From: Nocardia lijiangensis NBRC 108240
GTDB lineage: Bacteria; Actinomycetota; Actinomycetes; Mycobacteriales; Mycobacteriaceae
Reading direction: 5' to 3'
Assembly (NCBI RefSeq): GCF_001613045.1
Contig: NZ_BDBP01000047.1
Coordinates: forward strand, 1-64,000
Length of the DNA: 64,000 nucleotides
Positions 1-8,335 of this stretch are shown here, one piece after another. The position numbers were made by a program, and so were the translations under genes. Positions within the stretch are counted from its first letter, which is position 1. Each line of letters begins with the position of its first letter. The notes beneath the pieces were generated by a model. It was not told where the DNA came from. It searched no databases and worked only from the letters and a program-made list of their open reading frames with translations.

Positions 1-596
1 GCCGCCGCCGCGCGCTCCGCGGCGTCCAGTGCCGCGACCGCCCCCGCGCCCCAGACGACGGCCGTATTGGGCTGCACGCTCACCGGCCCGCGCACCGGAT
101 CGGTGGCGGTGACGGTGAGCAGTTCGGTGGTCCACGCGATGCCGAAGGTGCGCGACAGCGCCTGACTGGCCGCCGACGACGGAATATCCGGTCCCAGGTC
201 GCGCGGCAGCAGCGATACCGCGTCGCCCACCGTGACGACCTTGCCGAGCAGCGCCTGCCGCAGCGTGGCGGCCGGAATGCTGCGGGTGGCATGCAACGAA
301 CCGCTCACCGAGATCTGCTTGGCGCCGAACACCGGGGCGGGGGAGACCACCACGGTCGCGTTCTCGCGCAGGCCCGCGTTCGACAGTGTCACGTCGTCCA
401 GCAGCGCGACGCCCGCCGGCGTGCCCGCGGGCGCGATACCGACCACCGCCGCGGTATGCCGCGAGCCCGCCAGCGCGACCCCGTCCCATTCGCGCAGGCC
501 GAGCGCCGTCAACGCCTCCGGATGCAGGCGCACCACCCCGCGTCTCGCGTCGGCGGCGGAAGGATTCAGTCGAGCGGTGAGCGCCAGTTCAGCCAC
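1..596 (-). CDS. CDC48-type AAA ATPase, N-terminal part (partial)
   Basis: About 198 codons are visible; the gene runs off the left edge, so the ATPase modules are not seen. The start is GTG at 596 and the protein opens VAELALTARLNPS. The segment reads like the double-psi barrel N-domain of CDC48/p97-like AAA proteins, with GVVRLHPEAL near the start, LLDDVTLSNAGLRE in the middle and RQALLGKVVTVGDAVSLLPRDLGP later. From memory it resembles M. tuberculosis Rv0435c closely. Known role of the family: ATP-driven unfolding or remodelling of protein complexes in the cytosol. In mycobacteria this gene sits next to pssA and psd; here those genes lie 7 kb away on the other strand. Confidence 0.8.
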   Translation of the reverse strand, partial: MAELALTARLNPSAADARRGVVRLHPEALTALGLREWDGVALAGSRHTAAVVGIAPAGTPAGVALLDDVTLSNAGLRENATVVVSPAPVFGAKQISVSGSLHATRSIPAATLRQALLGKVVTVGDAVSLLPRDLGPDIPSSAASQALSRTFGIAWTTELLTVTATDPVRGPVSVQPNTAVVWGAGAVAALDAAERAAA

Positions 597-662
597 TGTG
601 CCATTCTGCCCGCGTTGGCGCGCGGGTGGGCGAGACCGCAGGTGAATGCGAAGACTGGACGA

Positions 663-1094
663 CTAGTTCGCGGGCTCGATGATCCGCGCGGCCACCGCCA
701 CCGGCTTCTCGGCATTGCTCGCCGACAGACACACCAGCTTGGCGGTGCCGAGCGCGACATTCGGGCTGCCCGCGAACGGGCTGTCCGGATTCTCGGCGAG
801 GATCTGCTCGATCACCTGCTTCTCGGCCTCGCTGTCGAGCCCCTTGAACTCACCGCACGTGGTGCGCGTGGCCGGGCCGAGAACGGACGCGTCGCTAGGC
901 GCGGCGGTCGCCGCGTTGGCGGAGGTGATCGGCGCCGAAGCGCTCGTGGTCGGCGCCTGCGTCGCGCTGGCGCTCGCGACCGTACTGCCCTTGCGCAGGC
1001 CGCTCGCGTCGGTGGACTCGTCCGACCCGCCGCAGCCGGTCGCCGCCAGAGCCACCGCGCCCGCGGCTAGGACGATGACGGAAATTCGCTTCAT
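663..1094 (-). CDS. small secreted lipoprotein
   Basis: 143 residues from ATG at 1094 (MKRISV). A longer reading frame upstream exists but would bury the signal peptide. Residues 1-20 are a lipoprotein signal with lipobox LAATGC, giving lipidation at C21. Next comes a Ser/Thr/Ala-rich linker, then a compact domain of about 70 residues starting TTCGEFKGLD with two cysteines (TTC and KLVC) that could form a disulfide outside the membrane. The domain vaguely recalls small HdeA-like secreted proteins, but I cannot assign a function. It is read in the same direction as the UBP zinc finger gene upstream, 66 bases away. Confidence 0.65.
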   Translation of the reverse strand: MKRISVIVLAAGAVALAATGCGGSDESTDASGLRKGSTVASASATQAPTTSASAPITSANAATAAPSDASVLGPATRTTCGEFKGLDSEAEKQVIEQILAENPDSPFAGSPNVALGTAKLVCLSASNAEKPVAVAARIIEPAN

Positions 1095-1160
1095 TTGGTG
1101 CTTTCCGGTGCCACACAGCGCCGGAGCCTCCGGCGCGTCCGCAGCAGCGTACCGGACCAT

Positions 1161-1514
1161 TCAGTGAATGTGCGCTTGCCAATCCGCGGGAACCCGGCCG
1201 CGCGGGCCGGGCACGCCCTGATCGGCCGGGTGACTGTGCGGGGGAGCCAGCTCGGGGCCGCCGCCGTACATTTCCTCGCTGCGGAAATCCCAGAACCAGT
1301 CCTCGCCGGGCTCGAAGCTCTGGATGAAGGGGTGGCCGGTGTCCTTGGCGTGCTTGGTGGCGTGCTGGGCGGGGGAGGTGTCGCAGCAGCCGATGTGGCC
1401 GCACTCGGCGCAGCGGCGTAGGTGGACCCACCAGCCTTGCTCGGCTTCGCATTCGAGGCAGCCGGGGCCGGTGGGCGGGGTAGCCGGATTGATGCCCTCG
1501 ATGGCTTCAGTCAT
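1161..1514 (-). CDS. UBP-type zinc finger protein
   Basis: 117 residues; ATG at 1514 is preceded by a strong AAAGGAGG site. Residues 19-61 carry the ZnF-UBP ligand pattern: C19, C22, C35, C38, C43, C44, H51, H55 and H61, with the typical GWWVHLRRCAECGHIGCCD core. In eukaryotes this domain binds the free C-terminal Gly-Gly of ubiquitin; in actinobacteria the partner is unknown. The C-terminal third is Pro/Gly/His-rich and probably disordered. It lies downstream, in the same direction, of the histidine kinase and receiver-reductase genes, separated by a palindromic element. I infer a shared function with those genes but cannot prove one transcript. Confidence 0.88.
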   Translation of the reverse strand: MTEAIEGINPATPPTGPGCLECEAEQGWWVHLRRCAECGHIGCCDTSPAQHATKHAKDTGHPFIQSFEPGEDWFWDFRSEEMYGGGPELAPPHSHPADQGVPGPRGRVPADWQAHIH

Positions 1515-1589
1515 TTCCGAGCGCCTCCTTTAGGTGTGTGGTTTTTGTTGATGGTGCGGTTTCCCAGGGCGGGTGTGCGGGCTGTGTTT

Positions 1590-1740
1590 TTGGCGCGCTG
1601 GCGCGCGCGTGTTCGCGGCCCCCTGGTGTCTCGCGTCCGAGCGTTCGAGACTCGCGCCTGCGGCGCATGCGTCTCGAACGCTCGGACGCGAGACGGGCCG
1701 CGAACGGGCTCGTAAGACTCGCCCCGGGGGTGGTCGGGAG
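1590..1740. repeat. Palindromic intergenic element, copy A
   Basis: A 151-base element made of nested inverted repeats. The main arms are 24 bases, perfectly complementary (1628-1651 and 1671-1694), around an inner 5-bp hairpin (1654-1666, loop TGC). An outer GTTCGCGGCC / GGCCGCGAAC pair flanks them (1611-1620 and about 1696-1705). It ends with GGGCTCGTAAGACTCGCCCC. A second copy lies at 45360-45507 with compensating base changes. It occupies most of the gap between the kinase stop (1791) and the zinc finger start (1514). Confidence 0.9.
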
Positions 1741-1790
1741 GGTGGGGATGTTGCTGTTGCTGTTCTGTTGTGAGGTGCCGTTTTTGTGGG

Positions 1791-3272
1791 TCAGGGGGCT
1801 TCTAGGGCGCCTTCTTCATTCTGCTCTGGGCGGTGTAGTGGGAGGCGGACTGTGAAGCGGGTGTCGCCTGGTTCGGATTCGACTCGGATGTCGCCGTTGT
1901 GTTTGTTGACGACGATGCGGAAGGAGATGTCCAGGCCGAGGCCGGTGCCTTCGCCGACCGGTTTGGTGGTGAAGAACGGTTCGAAGACGCGGCGGAGCGC
2001 GTCGGCGGGGATGCCGGGGCCGGTGTCGCCGATCTCGACTACGGCGCAGTCGTTTTCCTTGCTGGTCCGCACGGTGAGGGTGCCTTTGCCGCGCATCGCG
2101 TACACCGCGTTGTCGATCAGGTTCGTCCACACCTGGTTGAGTTCGGCGGCGTAGCAGGGCAGCGGCGGCAGGGTGCGGTCGTACTCCTTGACCACGTGCA
2201 CACCGTCGCCGAGCTTCCTGTTCAACATCACCAGGGTGCTGTCGAGCAGCTCGTGGATGTCGACGACCTGGAACGGGGCACGGTCCATCTGCGAGTACTG
2301 CTTGGCGGCGTCGACCAGTGTGGAGATCCTGGTGGTCGAATCCGCGATCTCGTTCATCAGCAGCTCGGTCTCGATGGTGTAGTTGAGCCAGCGGATCGCG
2401 CCCTCGAACACCTTGTTCGGGCAGCCCTCCAGGGTGCCCCACACCCGTTCCAGCCAGTCCACGTCGAATCCGGCCTGCACGAAGTTCGGCGCCAGCACCC
2501 AGCTGTCGGCGATCTCGTGGTCCTCGAGCCATTCGCCGAGCAGGTCCTCCCGGTCGGCGGCCTCCATTGGGCTCAGCTCGGGAGCCTTGGCGACCTGGGC
2601 CGCCGCCTCCTCTTGCAGCCGCACCAGGGTGACGAGCACGTCCGGCTGGAACTTCCCTTCGGCCATCATGGCCAGCTTGTGCCGCATTCCCGCGACCCGC
2701 TCGCGCAGGCCTGAGGTGGCGCGCACCGCCGCGGCCGCCGGGTTGTTCAGCTCGTGGGTCAGGCCCGCCGACAGCGAGCCGAGCGCGAGCAGCCGTTCCC
2801 GCTCCGCCACGCGCTGAGTGGTGTTGCGGCTGCCGAAGAACGCGCCCTCCAGCAGGTGCACCGCCATCGGGAACCACTCGTGCATCATGCGCGCGAAGGT
2901 GCCCGCGTCCAGCACGTAGAACCGCGACTTGCGGGTGACGTACATCGAACCGGTGTAGTTCGGATCGGCCTTGTCGCCCAGGTACGCGCTCCACGCGCCC
3001 GCGTAGGCGCCCTTGTGGTCGGTGCGGTTCAGCTCGATCTCGGTGCCGCCGGACAGTTTGGTCAGCCGCACCTCGCCGTCCATCAGGACGTAGAAGCAGG
3101 TGGCCGGATCGCCTTCGCGGAAGACGAGTCCCGGCTCGATGTATTCGATGCGCCCGTCGGCGCACAGCCAGGCCAGCTGGTCGTCTTCGAGTTTCTCGAA
3201 CAGGAACAGGGTGCGCAGCTCCGCCGGATCGCAGACGAGATGCGAACGGCGCGCGGCGTTTTCGAGTGTCAC
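1791..3272 (-). CDS. Cyclic-nucleotide-binding-domain sensor histidine kinase
   Basis: 493 residues from GTG at 3272, chosen because AGGAGG lies 6 bases upstream; a longer frame would run into the neighbouring gene. Domains: cyclic nucleotide-binding fold about 17-130 (EPGLVFREGDPATCFYVLMDGEV), then a dimerisation/phosphoacceptor segment with LTHELNNPAAAA, phospho-accepting H173. A long helical region follows, and then a HATPase with N-box WTNLIDNAVYAM, GDTGPGIP and GTGLGLDIS. No membrane segment is seen, so it is cytosolic. It follows the receiver-reductase fusion by 16 bases, so the two form a two-component pair. The ligand is unknown; the CNB domain may bind something other than cAMP. Confidence 0.88.
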   Translation of the reverse strand: MTLENAARRSHLVCDPAELRTLFLFEKLEDDQLAWLCADGRIEYIEPGLVFREGDPATCFYVLMDGEVRLTKLSGGTEIELNRTDHKGAYAGAWSAYLGDKADPNYTGSMYVTRKSRFYVLDAGTFARMMHEWFPMAVHLLEGAFFGSRNTTQRVAERERLLALGSLSAGLTHELNNPAAAAVRATSGLRERVAGMRHKLAMMAEGKFQPDVLVTLVRLQEEAAAQVAKAPELSPMEAADREDLLGEWLEDHEIADSWVLAPNFVQAGFDVDWLERVWGTLEGCPNKVFEGAIRWLNYTIETELLMNEIADSTTRISTLVDAAKQYSQMDRAPFQVVDIHELLDSTLVMLNRKLGDGVHVVKEYDRTLPPLPCYAAELNQVWTNLIDNAVYAMRGKGTLTVRTSKENDCAVVEIGDTGPGIPADALRRVFEPFFTTKPVGEGTGLGLDISFRIVVNKHNGDIRVESEPGDTRFTVRLPLHRPEQNEEGALEAP

Positions 3273-3288
3273 AACAGTCCTCCTGACG

Positions 3289-4959
3289 TCACGCCAGATA
3301 CCGGTGTACGAGCATGACCGCCATCGCGCCCTCGCCGACCGCCGAGGCGACCCGCTTGGCGGACTCGGCGTGCACATCGCCCGCGACGAACACGCCGGGC
3401 ACGCTGGTCTCCAAATGGTGTGGCGGACGGGGCAATTCCCAGCCTGTCGGTCTGGCGCCTTCGATCATGAGATCCGGCCCGGCCAGCACGTATCCTGCCT
3501 CGTCGCGTGTGACCACGCCGTCGAGCCAGTCGGTCTGCGGCGCCGCACCGATGAAGAGGAACAGCCGCTCGGCCTCGGCCTTCTCTTCCGCGCCTGTGAC
3601 CTTGTCGCGCAACATGATCCGTTCCAGGTGGTCGCTGCCGTCGGCGGCGGTCACCTCGGTGTTGGTGTGCACCTTGATGTTCGGAATCTGCGCGATCTGC
3701 TGGATCAGATAGTGCGACATGGACTTCTCCAGCGAGTCCGCGCGCACCACCAGGTGCACGGTGCGGGCGTTGCGGGACAGGAAGACCGCCGCCTGCCCGG
3801 CCGAGTTGGCGCCGCCGACGATGTAGACCTCGTGATCGGCGCATTCGGACGCCTCGGTCATCGCCGAGCCGTAATACACTCCGCGACCGGTGAATTCGTC
3901 GACGCCCGGCGCCGGGTGCCGTCGATAGTCCACGCCGGTCGCGATGATCACGGTGTGGCCGCACAGCGTGCCGCCGTCGGCGAAACGTACGGTGCGCGCC
4001 GAACCGTTGACCTCCAGCCCGACCACCTCGCGGGTGGTGATCACCTCGGCGCCGAACTTGGCGGCCTGCCGCCGCGCCCGGTCGGCCAGCTGCGCGCCGG
4101 AGACCCCGTCGGGGAAGCCGAGATAGTTCTCGATTCGGGAGCTCTGCCCGGCCTGCCCGCCGGTCGCGGTGCGTTCGACGAGCACCGTGCGCAGGCCCTC
4201 GGACGCGCCGTACACGGCCGCGCCGAGCCCGGCGGGACCGCCGCCGACCACGATCAGGTCGTAGAAATCGCCGGTGGGGGTGACGTTCAGTCCGACGCTC
4301 TCGGCCAGCGCGCTGTCGGTCGGCTGGACCAGCGCGTCACCCGAAGCCGTGATCACCACCGGACATCGGTCCGGGTCGGCGCCCGCGGCCTCCAGCAGCC
4401 GGACGCCCTCCGGTTCGTCGGCGAGGTACCAGCGGTATGGCAGCTGGTTGCGGGCCAGGAACTCGCGGACCTGCGAGGAGCGCGGCGACCAGCGGTTGCC
4501 GACCACCTTCGTCCCGGCCACCGGCCGGTGTTCGCTGCTGCGCCAGGCGTCGAGCAGTCCGTCCAGCACCGGGTAGAGCTTCTCCTCCGGCGGGTCCCAC
4601 GGTTTGAGCAGGTAATGGTCCAGGTCGATCACATTGATCGCGTCGATCGCGGCGTTGGTGTCGGCGTAGGCGGTCAGCAGCACGCGGCGCGCGTAGGGAT
4701 GCAGGTCCATGGCCTGCTCCAGGAATTCGATGCCGTCCATGCCCGGCATCCGGTAGTCGGCGATCAGCACGGCGACCTGCTGGCCGCGCAGTTTCATTTC
4801 GCGCAGGGCCTCGAGCGCCTGCGGGCCGGATTCCGCGCGCAGAATCCGGTAGTCGGCGCCGTAGCGGCGGCGCAGGTCGCGCACGACCGCGCGGGAGACG
4901 CCCGGATCGTCGTCGACGCTCAGGATTACCGGTTTCGTAGCAGCGGGTGCAGTCACCAC
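3289..4959 (-). CDS. Receiver / glutaredoxin-like / thioredoxin-reductase-like fusion
   Basis: 556 residues, three parts. Residues 10-135 are a receiver domain with D16-D18, phosphoacceptor D68 in IADYRMPGMDG and K119. Residues 150-225 look like a glutaredoxin/thioredoxin-fold domain (VVGNRWSPRSSQVREFLARN, cis-Pro P200 in CPVVI), but where a CxxC would stand there is WSPRSS. Residues 232-556 are a FAD/NAD(P)H reductase with GGGPAG at 239-244, an ATG motif, a second dinucleotide site (VYIVGGANSAG) and GDVHAES at the FAD end. The CATC active-site pair of thioredoxin reductase is replaced by a SAMT-like stretch. It probably senses or relays a redox signal with the kinase downstream; enzymatic thioredoxin reduction by this protein alone looks unlikely. 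Confidence 0.87.
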   Translation of the reverse strand: MVTAPAATKPVILSVDDDPGVSRAVVRDLRRRYGADYRILRAESGPQALEALREMKLRGQQVAVLIADYRMPGMDGIEFLEQAMDLHPYARRVLLTAYADTNAAIDAINVIDLDHYLLKPWDPPEEKLYPVLDGLLDAWRSSEHRPVAGTKVVGNRWSPRSSQVREFLARNQLPYRWYLADEPEGVRLLEAAGADPDRCPVVITASGDALVQPTDSALAESVGLNVTPTGDFYDLIVVGGGPAGLGAAVYGASEGLRTVLVERTATGGQAGQSSRIENYLGFPDGVSGAQLADRARRQAAKFGAEVITTREVVGLEVNGSARTVRFADGGTLCGHTVIIATGVDYRRHPAPGVDEFTGRGVYYGSAMTEASECADHEVYIVGGANSAGQAAVFLSRNARTVHLVVRADSLEKSMSHYLIQQIAQIPNIKVHTNTEVTAADGSDHLERIMLRDKVTGAEEKAEAERLFLFIGAAPQTDWLDGVVTRDEAGYVLAGPDLMIEGARPTGWELPRPPHHLETSVPGVFVAGDVHAESAKRVASAVGEGAMAVMLVHRYLA

Positions 4960-5068
4960 AAAAGTATGTCGCTTCGGCGGCGGAGTGTCGCCGTCGTTTC
5001 TCGCCCCCTCGAGTCACCCCCCGGCGCCCCGCGCCTGGGCGCAGCCACGGCCATCCGCGCGGCTGGGC

Positions 5069-5263
5069 TCAGAGTCGGTGGTGGAGCACGATATCGAGTT
5101 CGCTCGGCGTGAGCAGTCGCTCCAGCCGTTCCTCTTGGGCGAGCTTCTTCGCGGTTCGACGAGGAATCGCACCGCGCTCGGCAGACCCGTCATCGGGTTC
5201 CGAGGAGGGAAGCAGTGGGACTTGGTCCGACTGCCGACGATGAAGAAGCGAGCGAAGTTTCAC
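5069..5263 (-). CDS. Small hypothetical protein
   Basis: 64 residues from GTG at 5263, with GAGGTG about 7 bases upstream. The protein is basic and hydrophilic, has no signal peptide or membrane helix, and ends in a likely helix (TAKKLAQEERLERLLTPSELDIVLHHRL). It sits alone between the receiver-reductase gene (same direction, 109 bases downstream) and the divergent SRPBCC gene. I do not recognise a family. The plausible ribosome site and amphipathic C-terminus argue for a real gene; the short length argues against certainty. Confidence 0.4.
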   Translation of the reverse strand: MKLRSLLHRRQSDQVPLLPSSEPDDGSAERGAIPRRTAKKLAQEERLERLLTPSELDIVLHHRL

Positions 5264-5473
5264 GGCCGATCACCTCACGCTGGACGGGAAAGCTGGTGGC
5301 AGTGGCTTGTGCTTCGTCTATCCGCAATTGTGCGCGGTCCATTACGACTACCGGCAACCAAAAGGCCAAAATGTGACACAGTTGTCTTCCAGGCGCTCCC
5401 GTTTAGGATGTCTGTTACTCGTCGTACACACATGTGTCTGGTTTGTCCGGACCGCGCATTCCCGGAGGCAGCG

Positions 5474-5929
5474 TTGCCCAACCATCTCGAAGCGACCGTC
5501 GATATTGCCGCGCCCCCGGAGCGCGTCTGGCAGATCGTCTCCGACCTCCGGCGCATGCCCGAGTTCAGTCCGATGACGGTCCGGATGATCCCGCTCGGCA
5601 CGCCCAAGGCGGGCACCTGGACCGTGAACTGGAACAAGGACGGCCGGAAGCGTTGGCCGACCACCTCCCGCATCGTGCGGTTCGAGCCGAACCAGGCCTT
5701 CGCGTTCCGGATGATCGAGAACCACACGGTGTGGAGCTACACCCTGGAGCCGACCGCGGACGGTACTCGGCTGGTCGAACGTCGTGACGTGTCCAACGGC
5801 GTTGCCTGGGTGATCCGCAAGGTCATCGACGCCGCGCTCGGTGGTGAGCCTGCCTTCGAGGCCAACCTGGTCCGGGGCATGAACGAGACGCTCGCCAAGA
5901 TCAAGGCCGCGGCCGAGTCGGGCGCCTGA
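5474..5929 (+). CDS. SRPBCC (START-like) family protein
   Basis: 151 residues from TTG at 5474, chosen for GGAGG 5 bases upstream; the frame is open further left but without a ribosome site. The sequence begins PNHLEATVDIAAPPERVWQIVSDLRRMPEF, the standard opening of the polyketide-cyclase/START-like fold, and follows the family length of about 150. The fold makes a deep hydrophobic cavity for lipids or aromatic ligands. No catalytic residues can be named, so binding and enzymatic roles are both open. It is a single gene that ends at a shared hairpin with the convergent KAS III gene. Confidence 0.8.
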   Translation: MPNHLEATVDIAAPPERVWQIVSDLRRMPEFSPMTVRMIPLGTPKAGTWTVNWNKDGRKRWPTTSRIVRFEPNQAFAFRMIENHTVWSYTLEPTADGTRLVERRDVSNGVAWVIRKVIDAALGGEPAFEANLVRGMNETLAKIKAAAESGA

Positions 5930-5950
5930 CCCTTCCACCAGCGAAAACGG

Positions 5951-5984
5951 CTGTGCCCTCGCCCCGGACGAGGCGAGGGCACAG
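5951..5984. terminator. Bidirectional terminator hairpin
   Basis: A 13-bp perfect stem (5951-5963 with 5972-5984) around an 8-base loop lies between the stop codons of two convergent genes. There is no clear T-run, as is common in actinobacteria. It is placed to end transcripts from both sides. Confidence 0.75.
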
Positions 5985-5993
5985 CGGAGAAAC

Positions 5994-7022
5994 CTACTTC
6001 CAGTTCGGCAGGGTGACGACCTGCGCCGCGTAGGACAGGCCAGCGCCGAAGGCGATGAGCAGCGCGGTGTCACCCGGCTTCGATTCGCCGTTGCGCAGCA
6101 GCGCCTCCATGGCCAGCGGGATGGACGCGGCCGAGGTGTTGCCGGTCTCCTCGATGTCGTTCGCGAGCGCGCAGCTCTCCGGCAGCTTGAGCACGCGGGC
6201 CATGATCTCGATGATCCGGCCGTTGGCCTGGTGCGGGATCATCGCCTGCATGTCGTCGGTGGAGAGTCCGGCGCGATCGATCGCGTCGCGGCACACCTTC
6301 TCCAGCGAGTGGGCGGCCCACCGGAAGACGGCGGTGCCCTCCATGGTCATGTACGGCCGGACCGCGTCGAGGCCCTTCTCGTCGATCTCGGCGAAGAACT
6401 CCATCCAGTCCTTGTCCTGGCGGATCGCGCGATGCTGGGTGCCGTCCGAGCCCCACACGGTGGGACCGATGCCTGGCTCGTCGGACGGGCCGACGATCAC
6501 GGCGCCCGCGCCGTCGGCGAACAGGAACGCGGTGGAGCGGTCGGTCATGTTGATGGTGTTGGTCAGTTTCTCCACACCGATCACCAGCACGTTCTTGGAC
6601 GTGCCGCACCGAACGAGGTCCGACGCCAGCGCCAGCGCGTGACAGAACCCCGCACAGCCCGCGGAGACATCGAACGCGGCCGCGCCGTTCATGCCGAGCT
6701 CGGTGGCGATGCGCGGGGCGGCGGCGGGTGTCAGCAGCAGATGCGTCGACGTGGCGACGATGACGCAGTCGACCTCGTCGACATCCACGCCCGCCGATTC
6801 CAGCGCGCCGCGCGCCGCGCCCACGCTCATGCTCTGGATCGTCTCGTCCTCGGAGGCGAAACGCCGGGTCTTGATGCCCGACCGGGTCCGGATCCACTCG
6901 TCACTGGAGTTGATCGGTCCCGCCACTTCGTCATTGGTGACCACCCGGGCCGGGCGATAGACGCCGAGCCCGAGGATCGCGGTGTGCTCAACCCCGGTGG
7001 TCTGGGCGATTCGAGCAGACAT
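5994..7022 (-). CDS. 3-oxoacyl-ACP synthase III (KAS III / FabH family)
   Basis: 342 residues, the normal length for the family. ATG at 7022 follows AGGAG. The catalytic triad is visible: C123 in DVSAGCAGF, H264 in IPHQANGR and N295 in EETGNTSAAS. The C-terminal GAGLSYAAQVV glycine-rich loop is also present. The enzyme condenses an acyl-CoA primer with malonyl-ACP, starting fatty acid (FAS-II) or related polyketide chains in the cytosol. No fatty acid gene is adjacent, so whether this is the housekeeping FabH or a paralog is unclear. An ATGAGG-CTC-CCTCAT inverted repeat at 7118-7132 lies in the upstream gap and could be an operator. Confidence 0.92.
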   Translation of the reverse strand: MSARIAQTTGVEHTAILGLGVYRPARVVTNDEVAGPINSSDEWIRTRSGIKTRRFASEDETIQSMSVGAARGALESAGVDVDEVDCVIVATSTHLLLTPAAAPRIATELGMNGAAAFDVSAGCAGFCHALALASDLVRCGTSKNVLVIGVEKLTNTINMTDRSTAFLFADGAGAVIVGPSDEPGIGPTVWGSDGTQHRAIRQDKDWMEFFAEIDEKGLDAVRPYMTMEGTAVFRWAAHSLEKVCRDAIDRAGLSTDDMQAMIPHQANGRIIEIMARVLKLPESCALANDIEETGNTSAASIPLAMEALLRNGESKPGDTALLIAFGAGLSYAAQVVTLPNWK

Positions 7023-7248
7023 GATGGATCTCCTAATACCTGCGGCGCTGCTGCCGGGGATCCGGCGGAGCCTCGAACTCCTTCATCGGTTCGCCCACTT
7101 GTCACGGAAGCGTAGACATGAGGCTCCCTCATATTACCCGAGGGTTGCCACCGGGAGTGCTTATTCTCACAACCGCCGGGTATATCAGCGCCAAACACGT
7201 CAGCGGTACCGGCGCGGCGTGTATCCCCACTATCGATGCGAGGTCACC

Positions 7249-7521
7249 ATGCTCGGTCTCGGGATTATCGGCTGGATCATCATCGGCGGTCTCGCCGGCT
7301 GGATCGCCAGTAAAATCATGAAAACGGACGCCCAGCAGGGCATCCTGCTGAACATCCTCGTCGGCGTCGTCGGCGGTCTGCTCGGTGGATTCCTGCTCAA
7401 GCTGTTCGGCGTCGACGTCGAGGGCGGCGGGCTGTGGTTCAGCTTCTTCACCTGCCTCGGCGGCGCGGTGATTCTGCTGTTCCTGGTCCGCCTCGTCACC
7501 AGTCGCCGGGCCATGCGCTGA
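7249..7521 (+). CDS. GlsB/YeaQ/YmgE family membrane protein
   Basis: 90 residues from ATG at 7249, with GAGGT just upstream. Three hydrophobic helices fill the protein: GIIGWIIIGGLAGWIASKIM, an ILVGVVGGLLGGFLLKLF segment and a final FFTCLGGAVILLFLVRLV. The glycine-rich pattern GGLAGWIASKIM is the signature of this small stress-associated membrane family (transglycosylase-associated in older annotation). Mechanism is unknown in the family. It is divergent from the KAS III gene and ends 100 bases before psd. Confidence 0.88.
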   Translation: MLGLGIIGWIIIGGLAGWIASKIMKTDAQQGILLNILVGVVGGLLGGFLLKLFGVDVEGGGLWFSFFTCLGGAVILLFLVRLVTSRRAMR

Positions 7522-7621
7522 CCGGGACGTACCACAAGCTCCTCCCGTAAGGTGTGAACGCTTGCGCCGGACCTATCGTTGAAGGGCGCAACCGACTGCA
7601 TCTAGCACGAAAGAGGAGCCT

Positions 7622-8335
7622 GTGGCACGCCGTCCCACCCCGCCCGGCACGCCCGAAACGACCGGCGTCGGCCACGTCGTCGATCTGGTCCGGGCCGCTA
7701 TCCCCCCGCTGCATCCGGCGGGCCTGCCCTTCGTCGCCGCGCCGCTCGCGGTCGCGGTAGTGGGCGGCAAGCGCAAATGGGTGCGCCGGACGGGTCTGCT
7801 CGCCGCGGCGGCCTGCGCCACCTTCTTCCGCCACCCGAAGCGGGTCCCGCCGAACCGGGCAGGCGCCGTCGTCGCCCCCGCCGATGGTGAGATCGCCCTG
7901 GTCGACACGGCCGTGCCGCCCGCGGAACTCGGGCTCGGCGATCAGCCGCTGCCGCGGGTGAGCATCTTCCTCTCCGTGCTGGACGTGCACGTGCAGCGCA
8001 CCCCGGTCTCCGGTGTGGTGCGCGCGGTGCATCACCAGGCGGGCCAGTTCCGCTCTGCCGATCTGCCCGAGGCCAGCTCGGTGAACGAGCGCAACAGCAT
8101 GGTGCTCGAGACCCCGGCGGGCAAGCAGCTGGTCGTGGTGCAGATCGCCGGTCTGCTCGCCCGGCGCATCGTCTGCGACGCGCAGGTCGGCGACGTGCTC
8201 ACCATCGGCGACACCTACGGTCTGATCCGTTTCGGCTCCCGGGTCGACACCTACTTCCCCGCGGGCACCGAGCTGCTGGTGCAGCCGGGGCAGCGCACCA
8301 TCGGGGGCGAGACCGTCCTGGCCGTGTTGTCATGA
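7622..8335 (+). CDS. psd: Phosphatidylserine decarboxylase
   Basis: 237 residues from GTG at 7622, with GAGGAG upstream. It converts phosphatidylserine to phosphatidylethanolamine at the membrane. The proenzyme cleaves itself between G205 and S206 (RFGSRVD) to make the pyruvoyl cofactor on the small subunit. Other family landmarks are APADGEI, FLSVLDVHVQRTPVSG and SVNERNSMVLET. The length fits the short actinobacterial/archaeal-type enzyme. Its stop overlaps the start of pssA (ATGA), so the last two steps of PE synthesis are made from one transcript and are probably translationally coupled. Confidence 0.93.
   Translation: MARRPTPPGTPETTGVGHVVDLVRAAIPPLHPAGLPFVAAPLAVAVVGGKRKWVRRTGLLAAAACATFFRHPKRVPPNRAGAVVAPADGEIALVDTAVPPAELGLGDQPLPRVSIFLSVLDVHVQRTPVSGVVRAVHHQAGQFRSADLPEASSVNERNSMVLETPAGKQLVVVQIAGLLARRIVCDAQVGDVLTIGDTYGLIRFGSRVDTYFPAGTELLVQPGQRTIGGETVLAVLS

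Noticed and set aside
3100..5112. 670-codon open frame antisense to the receiver-reductase gene
   Set aside because: No domain, and high Arg/His/Gly shadow composition; the opposite strand has the recognisable protein.
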